Source: Timema cristinae (Eukaryota; Arthropoda; Insecta; Phasmatodea; Timematidae). From it: a stretch of DNA of 64,000 nt. Under the pieces are notes generated by a model. The model searched no databases, was not told the origin of the DNA, and saw only the letters and a list, made by a program, of their open reading frames with translations. A program made the translations under genes and the position numbers. Location of the stretch: NCBI GenBank assembly GCA_039000515.1, contig JBCFYV010000012.1:28659305-28723304 (forward strand), written 5' to 3'. Positions within the stretch are counted from its first letter, which is position 1; each line of letters starts with the position of its first letter. Below, piece after piece: positions 12,211-24,328 of the stretch.

Positions 12211-12354
12211 TAAAGACCAACAAGCTGCAAAATAACATGAAAGTACTGTTCAAACAAAGAAAGTATAATGATATTAGGAATCTCAATCTCCCAAGTGTAA
12301 CTGTATTTGGGAGGAAACAAAACCCCCAAAAAACAAAGGAATAGTCAACACAAG

Positions 12355-12720
12355 ACCAACTCTTTTTTATTTTCTCATAATATCAAGAGAAACTATTGTA
12401 ATCGTGAAGAAAATTGATCTTGAGATTACAAAGAATCCTTGCGATTTAAAAGAATACGAACCTAAAAAAGTGAGATTTTACAATTCAGTTTGTCAGTTTG
12501 TCCCTGACCACGGATCCAAAACAGTTCCATGGAATTAATTCAAACTTGATATTGTGGTTTCATACGGCTATTAAAATGTTTTAGATTTTGACCCTAGCCC
12601 TAAATAAAGAGTAGTTTACTGATGAGTGATTTTTTATAATTCCACATTTCTCGAAAATTACTCTAATGAACTAATTTAAAAAGCATACCTACTTAGTATT
12701 TGTTTGACATAATAAATAGC
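12355..12720. repeat. Family-E diffuse repeat
   Basis: The segment begins with TATCAAGAGAAACTATTGTA and includes GAGTAGTTTACTGATGAGTG. Both are paralleled at 36700-37060. It resembles a diverged relative of family D, which also contains the TAGTTTACTGA core. Confidence 0.45.
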
Positions 12721-12857
12721 CATATATCATTAGGTTTTTTTTTTGCAAAAACTGGTTGAAGGGTTATTTACCATTTTATTGTGACAATCTGATGCATCCG
12801 ATATCGGCAATATAATATAAAATATGAGTGAAGAATGACCATGAGAACGGGGTGAAT

Positions 12858-12928
12858 CCTGGATAACTCGGTGGAAAGAGCATTGGCGTACTAAGCCGAA
12901 GGTCCCGGGTTCGATTCCCGTGTCCAGG
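12858..12928 (+). tRNA. tRNA-like sequence, probably tRNA-derived repeat
   Basis: A cloverleaf of 71 nt can be drawn. The acceptor stem is CCTGGAT with GTCCAGG, with one wobble pair. The D arm is ACTC with GAGC. The anticodon stem is TTGGC with GCCGA around loop GTACTAA. The T arm is CCGGG-TTCGATT-CCCGT. U33 is present and the formal anticodon would be ACT, which is unusual. Only one base separates the acceptor and D stems, and two stem positions mismatch. A truncated sister copy lies at 39470-39514, so a tRNA-derived repeat or pseudogene is more likely than a working tRNA. Confidence 0.45.
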
Positions 12929-13879
12929 TGTCATTTTTAAATTTTCAGAATATGATTATAATCATTGATTGAGGAAATCGACTTTACCCTACGACGTGGA
13001 AACGTTATTTACTTTTGCTGTGACAGCTAATAGACAAAAAAGTGTTGGAACGCTGAATTTTTTCACACTAGCATGCCCGTGCACCTCGGACATCTGGTTT
13101 TAGTTCCGAGAACTGTCAACGAGCAGCTGCTAAATCATAGCAATAGTAGCGCTTGTTTACTTTCCCATTTCCCTACTTGGATCACACGTACAATAGTTAT
13201 GTGGCAGAAAACATTGCTTAGAGATTTATTAGTTTATTATTAGTAATATTTGCCCGGTTAGTTTACTGTGTTGGTAGTATTTAACTATATAGGAAACATA
13301 TTTGTTGTAGCTTGTTGTAATTGGTGAAATTGTACCATAAGTGTAATAAATATTAGATTTCTGTGGCAATAATAAAATTGTATTAGCGTGAGATTGAGTA
13401 TGTTATATATTACAAGCACAAACCTATAGTAAATTTAGTTTGCTCTGGATCTGAGAGTAAGTGAGGCCTATATTTTTGCTAATTCTATGTAGCATTTATT
13501 TTATTTATTTTTATGCTATTTTATTTTTGTTCTAAATATATTTACTATTTTGAAACCATGCCTAGCAAAAATATATGATAATATAGACTACACAGAGGAA
13601 AGCACCAATGTAGCACAAAATTGTGCAAGCTGTGTTGATGTAACCTAATTTTTGAGTCTTAGTTTTCTTACATTAGGCCTATATTAGGCCAACATTAGGC
13701 CTGTAGAGTTCTCATTTAGCAATTGGTATGACACTTTTGTGGGCTTCAAGTAAAATAAAGAAGGGTTCTGATAGCAGAATAACATTGCATTTGGGTAAAA
13801 TGTGACAAATAATATGTGATGTATAAAGTTTTATCGGTATAAAATATAGATTATGTGATTAATAGACACTAAGGTGGCA
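12929..13879. other. AT-rich DNA, nothing recognised
   Basis: No supportable coding or RNA feature. Confidence 0.5.
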
Positions 13880-14480
13880 AATTTCATTTTTAAAATGCAT
13901 TACTAGTTGAAAATGACATTATTTTATAGTAATCATAATCATAATGCAAATTTTCATCTTTTGAATTTTTGAGTGAAGTTAATAAGTAAAAATTAAATAC
14001 TCAGCAAAATATTTCAAAAATATTTCTCACGATATTGTTTAAAATGTAGGACTATATATGGGGATTGTGGGGTATGACAAATTACTCAGTGGGATTTTTT
14101 TATTTTTAGGAAAAACACATTTATGGGTGATGATTCATTTTTCAAATATTTGAAATATTTTTAAAATTATCCTAATGGTTTGGCTACAAATGCTTATCTT
14201 GTAATCATTTGACTTGACAAATAACAGTGTGTTTTTGTTTTGGGGGCGTAATTTCATTTATGGGTAGTTTACTTCTCACTTTTTTTTTCAAAATCTTTAA
14301 ATATTTGCATAATGGTCATAGCAAATTGGCTCCAAATGAGATCTTGGAAGTGTTTCTTACGTAAAATTGCACTGTATACTTGTTTTTAGGTGAATATTCG
14401 TTAAATAGTATAATTTACTGACAAGTGATTTTCAAAAATAAGAAATATTCTGAAAATGGCTTTAACAACTTAGTTTAAAC
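13880..14480. repeat. Family-E repeats, degenerate units of about 130-150 bp
   Basis: Several diverged units in series share a frame of GGGTAGTTTACTGA, GTGATTTTTCAAAAAT, GAAATATTTT and ATGGC, for example near 14100, 14260 and 14400. The same pattern recurs at 12600-12720 and 36880-37400. Confidence 0.45.
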
Positions 14481-16640
14481 TGTAAGCCTATATTTGTAGA
14501 GGCTGTACATCACACATAAAACTAGATACTTGTTTTTATGGAATACATTTTTTAAAGATAGTTTTCTAATGATTTTTTTTAAATTTGAATTTTTAAATAG
14601 TGCTTTTGATATGTAGAACAGTTTAACGTCACCGTACAATGGCTTAACTTGGAGATCCACCAGCGTCAATACTCTATTCTTATGTTTGTAATGGCCGTAA
14701 GGAGTATGTTTTTGGATGACGTGTAACTGGCATAGTTAGATCTGAGGATATTTCATCTGTCTACCTGTTTTAGTGGTGTTTTTGGTATGGGTGACCAAAA
14801 GATTATGCAGTAGGACCCCGTATAACAAAAGTCCGACATAAGAACATGGAGTGAAGTGACCATAGCTTGTGTGGAAACGTTTAAGAACAATAGATATATG
14901 GTCGTGTAGATATGGGTATCAATTTTTAATGCAATGAAACGTATCAGCAAATATTTGAGGCAATTTTTTATTCAGCTCAAGGTGTAAAGCTAAGTTCACG
15001 CCCATCACTATCTCATATACCTTCTTTACTATTCTCATAAAATTTTAATAAAGACTATCTTAACAACATTCTCAATCATAGATCACACAAACAACGACGC
15101 CTAGTTATACAACTCATGTTTCAATAAATCAGTGTCTTAGAATCTCTCAAGCGGCTGAGTCCAATCATCATGAACATATTATTTCCCCTCCAATGGAGGC
15201 GACTATTAAAGAGGCTCCTGAAGGCATGCCCCCCATAATCTTAGTCTGCTGGCAGTTGTCAATGCAACCTCGCACAATGGAAAGCCAACAAGTACACGAA
15301 ATTGTTTGCATTTGCTAAGAAAACTAAAGAAACCACTTGCCATAACCAGTATACTCCACACTTTGTTTCCACTGGTTGAAGTCGTTGCCAAGAGGGTCAT
15401 CTTTGCCATGAGTGTCAAGAACAACTTTACGACTTTTTGTCCAACTATAAAACACGGAAGAAATGGTGTGGTGTTTAACTGCAGAAAGAGACAAGTTTTA
15501 GTCAAATAAAAGTTTTTCAACAAGACACAGCCTCCTCATAAGGCAAGCTTTACTTATCATGAAATTTATCTTATACGAATTTGTGAAGAAGTCACCAGCA
15601 GGAAACATGGCGCCAAACACATTTCTCTCAAATTTTCATCAGACTGGGTGCGTCTCCATGTTTGGAGCACATATAAAGTGACCGAGTGGTGTTGGGAGTT
15701 AAACTCGCATTGCACTTCACAAGCATCCACGATGTGTGAGACCTCATCGACGTTCACATTGACCTAATGGATAGGAAAACTGGATCTGATCACTGAAATC
15801 TACAATACATTGGATGTTGAACTCCAAAATATCTTACTAACACAGCTAAGAGACATTGTAGGAAAGCGTATGAACAACTATATGTCATATTAATGTAAAA
15901 ATATAAACGGTTGATTCTAAATAAATATAGTTCTGTCATATTTTATTTTATTCACGCAAAAACCTGTCTCACAAACTCCTATTTTCCTGTTTCAATATGT
16001 CTACAATAATCACCATCAACAAACTGGGGCAAGACGTCATGTAATGATTTTTCAATCACTGCAAGCATGGTGTCATTCTAGTGACGCCACCCGTGGCCTA
16101 CTTTAAACATGTTTCAACATTTCCTGTTAATATTCGTCAAACTGTTGCCAGATGACACATAAAAATGACGCAATCAACAGTAAGGATAGTGACAATTGTG
16201 TTTCGAGACATCAAGGGTTAATAGCCTGGGCTGCAAAATCATTTTCCTGTTTCAACAAGGCTAGAGTAATATCCGCAACACTGGCACGGGTTTCACAAAA
16301 ACCGTCAGAAATTCAACATTCTAATGACGTTATCACTTTAAGAAAGATTCATGGTTGTAACATTCTGGTAACTTCAATAAATGTATGCACAATACATTGC
16401 CCTCTAGCAAAAGTATGCTACAAAAATATTTGTCATTATAATAGCTACCTTTGGCAGGTGTGGACAAGATCTATTACCCAGTGGCGATGAAAACCTTTAA
16501 TTGCATTCGCCAACAGTCCTGAGGGCGTCACCGACATTTCGATGGTTTTGCTCCTAAAATACCAGGGTTGTGAAATCTTGAAACTGGCATCAGCGTTATG
16601 ACACAATATGGGTAATATTTCCTAATAAATACTATGACCT
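14481..16640. other. No recognised gene
   Basis: Short ORFs exist on both strands, for example 105 codons on minus at 15206-15523 and 112 codons on plus at 16152-16490. None shows a family I recognise. The phrase CCTGTTTCAACA recurs near 15994, 16247 and 16689, hinting at an old duplicated segment. I cannot assign a function. Confidence 0.4.
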
Positions 16641-16648
16641 AATTAGGG

Positions 16649-17113
16649 TTGTTTTATTCACGTGACCTCACCAATGAGCTGCTTATATCCTGTTTCAACA
16701 TGTCATGCCACCTAACTGGTGCTAGGAATAAGATACAACAAGGGATCATATTTTCCAAAATATCTGATAATGTAATCAGGTTTGTGACATTACAGGTAGG
16801 TAAAGGAGGGGGCGGGGTACTGACAAAGTATACACACAACGCTCAATATCCAACAAGCTTCTATTACGAGGGGTCGGTCACGCTTAACCCAGGTCCAAAG
16901 CTAAGACCCCAACTGATAAAAAACACAATTCCTCCTGAAACCATACCCAATATTCTCTCAAAGTTTCGAGCCCCCCCCCCCTCCCCTTCACCCCGAAATA
17001 TGGTAAAATTGTCAAAAATGGAAGGAAGAAGCATGTCGGGATTAATACTCGCCATACTGGCACCAAACGTTACATTGGGATTAAGCAGTAACAGGAACGA
17101 TTACAAAATCTAG
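16649..17113 (+). other. 154-codon ORF of unknown nature
   Basis: An open frame on plus with no domain I can name. It contains LNPGPK near residue 80, superficially like the end of a 2A-type peptide found in some LINE proteins, but the D and E that precede NPGP in that motif are S and T here. Proline- and serine-rich stretches come from a C-rich run at 16971-16990. It may be chance. Confidence 0.2.
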
Positions 17114-17211
17114 TGGTGTTACATAGGGTCAATGACCTCCTCTGAATGTTGGTCAAAAGGGCAGGATTGCGCAATACGTATACAATAGTTCAAACTAAGG
17201 AAGTAAAAGTA

Positions 17212-17458
17212 CTCACCTCGGTGGTTGCGTGGTCTAACGTGCTACTCTCGTAGTAGACTAGACTGCCAATGACGGGGAGATCAAGATTTGAATCTTGGTT
17301 GGGTATACTGAGGGTGTTTTACCAAATTGTTTTCTACTCTCTATCTACGCTAGTGCGGGTACACTTCCTCTAAATATAAACTTCCCAGCCCCTAAAACTG
17401 TTAGTTTAATTAGTACATAACCAAATAAACCAAACGGTTAGGAAGGCGTGGTGTATAC
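17212..17458 (+). repeat. SINE family A, old copy
   Basis: The whole length can be followed with many substitutions: head CACCTCGGTGGTTGCGTGG, B-box-like AGATTTGAATCTTGG, middle TTTTCTACTCTC, GTGCGGGTACACTTCC, and a tail degraded to ACCAAATAAACCAAACGG. There is no (ATT)n tract. Confidence 0.65.
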
Positions 17459-17764
17459 TTTAGGGAACTCTTAGTATGCGTGCACTGGAAACCAAACAGT
17501 TGGCGGTATTCGGGATTTTTTCCTTAGTACGCAATGGACTTCACAGAAGCATTTAACTTATATTTTTTTGTTTTATTTTCTCTAACTTATTGAAAACCAT
17601 GAGTTTATAATATACATTTTATACGCCGAGTTGCATTATTAAATTATTTTCTATGTATGATATAATTGAATATTATAACAAAACCGTTCACGAACACGAA
17701 TACATCCCCTAGGATTCAATAATCGGAATTTTTAATGAAAAATTTGCATCCCTAAATGATCTAC

Positions 17765-18000
17765 TGCAGGGGTTCTTAACCTTTTTTATTTTAGCCTAGC
17801 GCCCCCTTTTGAGAACATGGTGCAGACTACCACCGCCCTCCCCAAATTCAAATGTAATGGGAATGCGTCCATAATTTTCTAAGATGAGTTAGGCCTATTT
17901 TTTATACTAAAACAAAAAATAATTCTGAGGGCAGGCAAAAATAAATGTCAAATACACTCTATTCATGCTCGACAAATTTCTCACTTAGTATTACGCCTTG
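17765..18000. repeat. hAT-like transposon end
   Basis: CAGGGGTTCTTAACCTTTTT at 17766 is the classical form of a hAT terminal inverted repeat. The GCGCCCCC-rich subterminal region that often follows is also present. I find no matching right end, so this is a fragment or a one-ended remnant. Confidence 0.4.
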
Positions 18001-19420
18001 AGCTCTAAAATATGTGTTCAAGTAAAATAAAATAATATGACTTACCTCCTTTTACCTGCCTTGTAGGCCTACATTCATGCTTAATTATTTCAAACTAAAT
18101 AATTACTATTAATATATAAGTATTTTTGGTGGTAAAATTAATAATCCTTATGAATAAAGCACATTCTATGTTATGTTAAATGTTTATAAACATAACTGAA
18201 TCTAGAACTCAAGTATTCACCAAAATAGCTTAGCACAGTTTAAACATTTAAACATTTACTCAAGTATTTATATAACTATATATTTTATATGGCCAGTAAA
18301 AAGATGACCCACTAGTATTAAATATATATTTTTTCAAAAATTGTACTCACATAATAACAAAGGGTAAAAACGAAAGCTTTTTAAATTATTTATACACACT
18401 ATATTATGGGTTTACACTATAATAGGTGGGTACCACTCCTAGAAACTACACTTAGGAGAAAATTAAAAAATGCCTTTAGCTTGACTAACTCTGACAGTGG
18501 CACGACTCTTAAGACTCGAGACCGCTGGGTGTGCTCGGAAACACTTTCTGGAGGACCTTATGATAATATATAATCACACTACCCTACCCACAACAATGAT
18601 ATGCTCAAAATCTCTACAATAGTTGAAAGAAAGTACATAGAATATAACATGAATAATTTTTTTTTAAATGCATCACTGAAAGAATTGTATTAATTTAAAC
18701 TGGTGCCGACACAACGTCATCGGACGCCCAGCGTTTCCCCTAAATCTCCACGAGAGCGCCTGGCTGGCCCGCGGAAGATCTCCTCCCGCGGGAAAAGAAA
18801 GTTTTGGTAATTGACGTAGGGACCTCATATGATGTACGTGGATGAGTCGAGGGTGAGTTGACACCCCGCGACTAGTGGCGAAAATCAAAGCCGATCACAC
18901 TAGGTCTTTTGGACCAACAAATATATTCAATGCTTTGTGTAAACTCGTGTCTTATTGAAATGAGTGTTCTATGTTATCTGGAGTGTATAAACTGCATTAA
19001 AAGAAACATGATTACTGAAACATTCTGTGGGTTGTTATTATTAATTAATTGTGTCCACATCCCAATCCTGCCTGTGGACGTCCTTTCCTAATTACAATTC
19101 TAATCTTACAAGCTAAAATAAAATATATTTCATTATCATAAATAATCAGTACAAAAATAACATCTCATGCCAATTGAATTTGGGAATGAATATAATACCA
19201 GAGAAATAATATTTAAACATCTATAATATCACTTAAGTTTTTTAAGTTAAAAAATAGTGTTATTGACAAAAACAAAACAAAATCAAAAGTTGTATTGGTA
19301 TGTTTCATGTAATAAAATATTAATTGAGATTCTAGAAGAATTGAAGTGTCTGATATGTTTTTTACTTTTCTGAGAGTTCTAAATAATAGTGGATTATTGA
19401 TGAGAAAAAAGAGAGAAACA
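18001..19420. other. AT-rich DNA with one GC-rich patch
   Basis: Mostly featureless. 18700-18890 is GC-rich against its surroundings and includes CCCGCGGAAGATC, CCCGCGGG and CACCCCGCG. A 71-codon minus ORF there has no recognisable domain. It could be part of an unrecognised repeat. Confidence 0.35.
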
Positions 19421-19470
19421 TAATAATAATAATAATAATAATTATAATAATAGTAATAATAATAATAGTG
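19421..19470. repeat. (AAT)n microsatellite
   Basis: Imperfect TAA/ATA repeats of about 50 bp. The poly-Y and poly-I ORFs across it are artefacts. Confidence 0.9.
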
Positions 19471-20294
19471 TATAGTTGAAGATAGACTGGATTTAACCAA
19501 TAAATATGTCCGTGTTGAAACAGTACGAATGTCTGAAACTTGTTTCCTCTTCTGGATTTCACCTAATCCACAATTTCAAGAAATAAACACTTTCTAGTTT
19601 TTCTCCATACACTCAGCTTTCTATTAAGGTATTTGTATGGCACTTTAAGACTGGGTTTCCATTTTTTAAATTAAATTTAGTTAAATACCACAGCAGATTT
19701 GGTTTCTTGTTTTCAAGACAATGAGAAAGAAGACCCTAAGCTTCTTCGAATAGTGCTCCAGCTATAAAATTCAAAAACGTTATATTTCCAAGCTCAAAGA
19801 AAAAACTCATGCATTAAAACATAAGTGAAATGGTTAACCATGAACTAGGGATAAATATATAATAAAATTTAATTCAATATAAAAGTTGAAAACTTATGGC
19901 AATGAATATGAAAATTGTTTTAAAAAATTTAAATGTTTACTTCCATCTGTCAGAATTTTCAGACTTTGTAATGATATTGATTCAGATCAATCTAAAAATA
20001 TAAAAAGTCATGGATGAAGGTAATTTTTCTTTAAAGTAACATATGTAGAGTATCCTTTTATGATTCATCCATGAAGAAACACGTGCTTCTCAGGAAAAAT
20101 GTGAACAGGATTTTACCAGTAAAATATATTTTTTATACCATTCTTCCTGTTAAAGGAACAACTACGCAGTATTTGGCAAAGACGCCAATTCCCTATACCA
20201 ATAAGAAGATAGCTTTCACAACACCTGTCGCCAGGACTCTTTCTATTAGTTAGTTTTTACACTGTTGACGAAGGGAGAAAGATGCAAGGGGTAT

Positions 20295-20769
20295 GTCATA
20301 TATAAGCCGTTTGTGCGTATCAGCCAGGCATCCCAAACACCGACACACAAACAGCGACAGACACCCAAACATCCACACCAGGAATCCGCCCACGCACAAG
20401 TCAGTCAGAGCCACACACAAACAGCGACAGACACCCAAACATCCACATCAGGGATCCGCCCACGCACATGTCAGTCAGAGCCACACACTGGCAGTCACAG
20501 TCTAACACAGTATAAAATAACTTACATTAATATCACAAGTGTGCATTGATGTAAAGTATTTTATTGGAGTATGTATAAGTGATTAACAGATGTCATTTAA
20601 ATAAACCGTGTGTGAATAAACAGCCATCAACAGTTCTCTTTCTTTAATTTATTAATTATACCGTTCTAATTAGTTCTGGACCACGGAGCTATAGACAACA
20701 TAAACATCGTCACAGCATTATTATATCAGGGAATTAATCCGTTGTGTTTCAATCGACGCCCAACGCGGG
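20295..20769 (+). repeat. LTR-like segment with PBS-like end
   Basis: TATATAA at 20299-20305 precedes an initiator-like TATCAGCC (20318-20325). AATAAA signals occur near 20601 and 20616. A CA end at 20750-20751 is followed one base later by TCGACGCCCAACGCGGG (20753-20769), which resembles the tRNA-Lys primer-binding site of retroelements with a few mismatches. The order of TATA, poly(A) signal, CA and PBS suggests the 3' portion of a 5' LTR. The left LTR boundary and any internal coding region are not visible. Confidence 0.35.
20343..20489. repeat. 70-bp tandem duplication
   Basis: Two copies of a 70-bp unit rich in CACACA and CAGCGACAGACACCCAAAC lie at 20343-20412 and 20413-20482, with a short third start. 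They differ at a few positions. They fall in the putative R region of the LTR-like segment. Confidence 0.85.
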
Positions 20770-21227
20770 TCGATTTGATTCAATAGTGATACAACTCATT
20801 TTATAATTATAAGACACGCCACTCACTTTTTTAACAGTCTTGTTCATCCCTTGAAATAAAATCATAGATGACTACGAAAATAAAATTGTCAACAAACTTC
20901 TTAGAAGGACAAATGTGTGCTCATCTAGAGATAATAAAGGAATATTAAAAACGCACAGTTTTCCATTCAAAAAGCATCCATATTATATTATATCCTCAAA
21001 ATTTAATAATAATGGGATAATATACCAGTTGATGGTGAGTATTTTTAAATTTTCCTTTAGTCTTTAATATTCCTGGCTAATGGTGAGTCATTCCGCTCAC
21101 TATCGTATTCATACAACATTTTTCACAGTACTATTTAAAAATTTATACCGAATGTTCTTGTGGAATTGAAAATGAAACTGCAAGAAATGGTTCTTCCTAC
21201 TGTGTCTCAAATAGACTGAAGTGAGGA

Positions 21228-21605
21228 GGCGAAGGCATTCTGGGATTGCTTGGACTTTCCAAACTGTGTCACTGGATTGTCCTGGAAGCCTGTATGGATT
21301 ATCTCACCTACCTTTGGAAGTCTTTTTCGCAACTATAAGGATTCTTTTCTACTGCTATTATCGCTACGGTGGATGCAAATTATAAACTCGTTCATGTAAA
21401 TGTGGAATCATATGGTAAAGGGGTTGTTGCCGGAATATTCAACAAATCAAACATAGGTAAGAGGGTAGCAGATGGTACGATTTTCCCCCACCACAATACT
21501 TTCCCAAGTCAGATATTTTTCTACCTTATGTATCTGTCGGCGATGAGGCCCGTCGACTGAACAAACACGTCTTGAAACCGTCCCTCCATAAACTGGCTAT
21601 AGTAT
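21228..21605 (+). pseudogene. PIF/Harbinger (HARBI1-like) transposase fragment
   Basis: The fragment covers the core of a DDE_Tnp_4 nuclease in three reading frames joined by indels. The first frame (from about 21228) gives FWDCLDFPNCVTG, SPTFGSLF and NYKDSF. After a one-base length change near 21350 the next frame gives VDANYKLVHVNVESYGKG and AGIFNKSNIGK. After another near 21515 a frame gives LPYVSVGDEARRLNKH. These are hallmark blocks of HARBI1-type transposases, which cut and paste PIF/Harbinger elements. The aspartate normally found in the first block (G-x-x-D-G) is missing, and the later VGDEA aspartate is present. The N-terminus and C-terminus are absent. It is a dead remnant. Confidence 0.75.
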
Positions 21606-21676
21606 TTTGTGAATAAAATTTACTATTTTTATTTATATCAATAATTTATTTTGTCATAGTCGATATACACAAATTC

Positions 21677-24328
21677 TTTTGGTTAAAATGTTTGACATTT
21701 TATTGAGTGTTTCACATACTCAGGCCACCGTATTGCTATTAAATTCCTCATTTATAAATTTTGGCCAGTAATAAATGTAAATATTGTAACAAACTTTTTA
21801 TCGCAAGCCCCTCTCACTAGCGAGCAGCTCAGTCGCTAGATCACCTAGGTGAGACTCCACCTCTCAAGGTATCCGCAGTGATGTAAAAAGAAGGATATTT
21901 TTGTGATTTAGGTGGTCCGGTAGAGAAATATATAATTACCAAGGAACTTACCCTCTGAAATGTATCCATGGTAGCCCTGAATCTCCCGTAAAGTGTGAAA
22001 TACAAGTGAAATAAAAGGGGCGAGAGAGTGGGGCGCTAATAAATTATGTGATACAAATAAAAGGACTCTTGTTATGGCCTTGGAAGAAAACAACCACACC
22101 AGAAAGGTTGAATATAAGGGTAAAAGCGAAAGTTTGTTAAAAAAAGACTATATTAATTTTTGGTTATTTTTATAAAAAATAAAAGAGAAAATCATATGTC
22201 ATATGGTAAGAAAAAGAAATTTAAAATAACTAAGACTCAAAATAATTAGTAGGCACATATAATTTAATTGTTGCAATATTGCATAAAATATCCTATCTAT
22301 TTGGTACCAAGATAACATACAACGCTAACCGGTGAAACCTGTGGCATGATACCATTTAGGTAAGTAATTAACATAAAAAATTATAAATAGTGCTCTGATG
22401 GAGGAATGACTTAGGTTGAATAAAAGAGTTTGTAGTGTTACAGCAGGAAATATCATACACCCTAACCAGCGTTCAAATAAATTGGTAGTCTTGCTTAATT
22501 AGTAAAAAGAAAGATCTTACTGGTTTCTCTGTACTCTTGATGCGATGATCAACAAAACAAAAAAAAAGTTCTTAGCTATTGCCATAGCACTCCCATTTTA
22601 GATCTTCAAAAAAAGGTTACTTATTAATCTTATAAATTTCCCTGGTCTGGGAGAAAAAAAATAGTCCAGGCTTCGATTCTAGTCAATGGTAGTTGATGGA
22701 ACTAAAAGTTATTTTTATGAAATCAAGTTTTTTTTAATTCTTTGCATTATAGTTTTCTTTTTTTTCTTGTAGAAAACCCGCGCGTCCTTTTTGAGTCCTT
22801 TTTCTTAATTTTTTTCTTTCTTATTTACCATTGTTGTCACGGTATCCAAACAAAAACCAAACTTGGAGGTCGCAAAACCAAGAAAGTTATAAAGAGGAAT
22901 AATTTCAGTTAATTCAAATCTAGCGCCTCTGAAGTAGTTAAGGTAGTTTCCTCAACCTGCCGCTAGATTGCAGCTAAGTTCAGTAGTGGAGTCCTGGAGA
23001 ACCAATAAGAATTTAGTTGAGTATTTGTACTTATCATCAGGAGATGCAACAAAATAAAGTTAATCGCAATACTCCGCAATCTATATGAATATATGAATTA
23101 GGACGGAATATTGTTTACAATATTGACTATTGAGTCTAAAATGGAGATAGATCATTGTTGTACACACATTTCTCTTAAGAGGTTTAAGGAAATATAATAT
23201 AAAATTTTTAGAGACTTATATTTCATTACTTTATGGCATTCAAGAAATATTGCGTTAAAACTTAAGTAGTATTTCTTTACAACTAAAACTCACAAAATTG
23301 TATTAATATATTTGCCAATATCTCAGAAACTTTTAGTTTTATAAACACATATTTCAAATTATTTTTTAGATTTTTAATAGTACTACAATTTTGCAAGTAT
23401 AAGTTATTTCATATCCCAAATACTTACGGAGATACGGAAATTCCCGCTTCTGTAACGTATCCTAAAAGTCATTTTCATAGGAAAAGGAAAATAGTCATTT
23501 TATTTGTGATCTCAATCGACACCTAGATACAAATTTTTAACTAAATTGGTTAGAGTTGATTTTGAGAAAATCGATTTTTTTTCTCTTTTTACTCCTTATT
23601 AATATACTCTTAATTTTAGGGTTAAACCAACACTCAGACAGACAGCGTTGCAAATATCACTTTTTAGGGTTTTGTGTGTTATGAGACGTCGACGTCCATC
23701 AACATTTCAAGTTAGATTTTCTTTACGGTCGCAATACTTTACCTTTAGTGTTCGAAAAGTTAATATATATATACATTTGCGTATAAATTGAAAGTTATTG
23801 GTTTGATAAAAATATGTTTCAATTCAAATATTTGTATTATAAATAACCCTAAATATTTGCAAGTATAAGTAGTTTTATATCTCAGAGATTTACGGAGATA
23901 TGATAAAAAATAATAATTTTACGCTTTAGACCGGGACCCTTAAAGACATTTTGCCAAAATATTGAGGGAAGCCATTTTGTTCGGAATATCTATAAATGTT
24001 TAGAAATGAAATTTAATCAAAATCGTTAGAGCCGATTTTGAGAATAGCGATTTGTCTTTTTTCGCCCTTCAGTAAACTACCCTTAATTTCAAGGTTAGAT
24101 ATCCAATTCCATAATCCATTGGGGTAACTCTATGAAAACCCTAGGTACCAGGTTTTAGCCCGATCGGTAAAATAGTTCAGGCTCTAGTCAGAGGTACAGA
24201 CAGTCGGAAATTCAAACATCACTTTTTTGGTTTCGGGGGGTCATGAAACGTCGAGATTCATCAAAATCTAGAGTTCTATTTTTTTTACGATCACAATACT
24301 TTCTCTACCTTTAAGATAGCGAGAAAGC
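21677..24328 (+). mobile_element. Family-D element, 5'-truncated and split by a solo LTR
   Basis: 21677-21784 and 23120-24328 together match the 1.41-kb family-D element (compare 43635-45048). Shared phrases include CGTATTGCTATTAAATTCCTC, GAGTCTAAAATGGAGATAG, GCCCTTCAGTAAACTACCC and the terminal ACTTTCTCTACC...GCGAGAAAG. The 5' end is lost next to the HARBI1-like fragment. The break at 21785-23119 is the inserted LTR described separately. Confidence 0.75.
21785..23119 (+). mobile_element. Solo LTR, 1335 bp
   Basis: The insert begins TGTAACAAAC and ends TTGTTTACA, giving TG...CA termini with a short inverted repeat. It is flanked by ATAT at 21781-21784 and 23120-23123, a 4-bp duplication typical of LTR elements. 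Removing it restores continuity of the host family-D copy. An AATAAA near 23052 suggests plus orientation. There is no gag or pol, so recombination between two LTRs is the likely origin. I cannot name the family. Confidence 0.6.

Noticed and set aside
12858..12928. Functional tRNA-Ser(ACT)
   Set aside because: Unusual anticodon, missing spacer base, mismatches, and a truncated duplicate elsewhere suggest a tRNA-derived repeat.
15490..15560. Possible Tc1/mariner motif: one frame reads VFQQDTA
   Set aside because: The flanking frames do not give other Tc1 blocks and stops follow at once. Probably chance.
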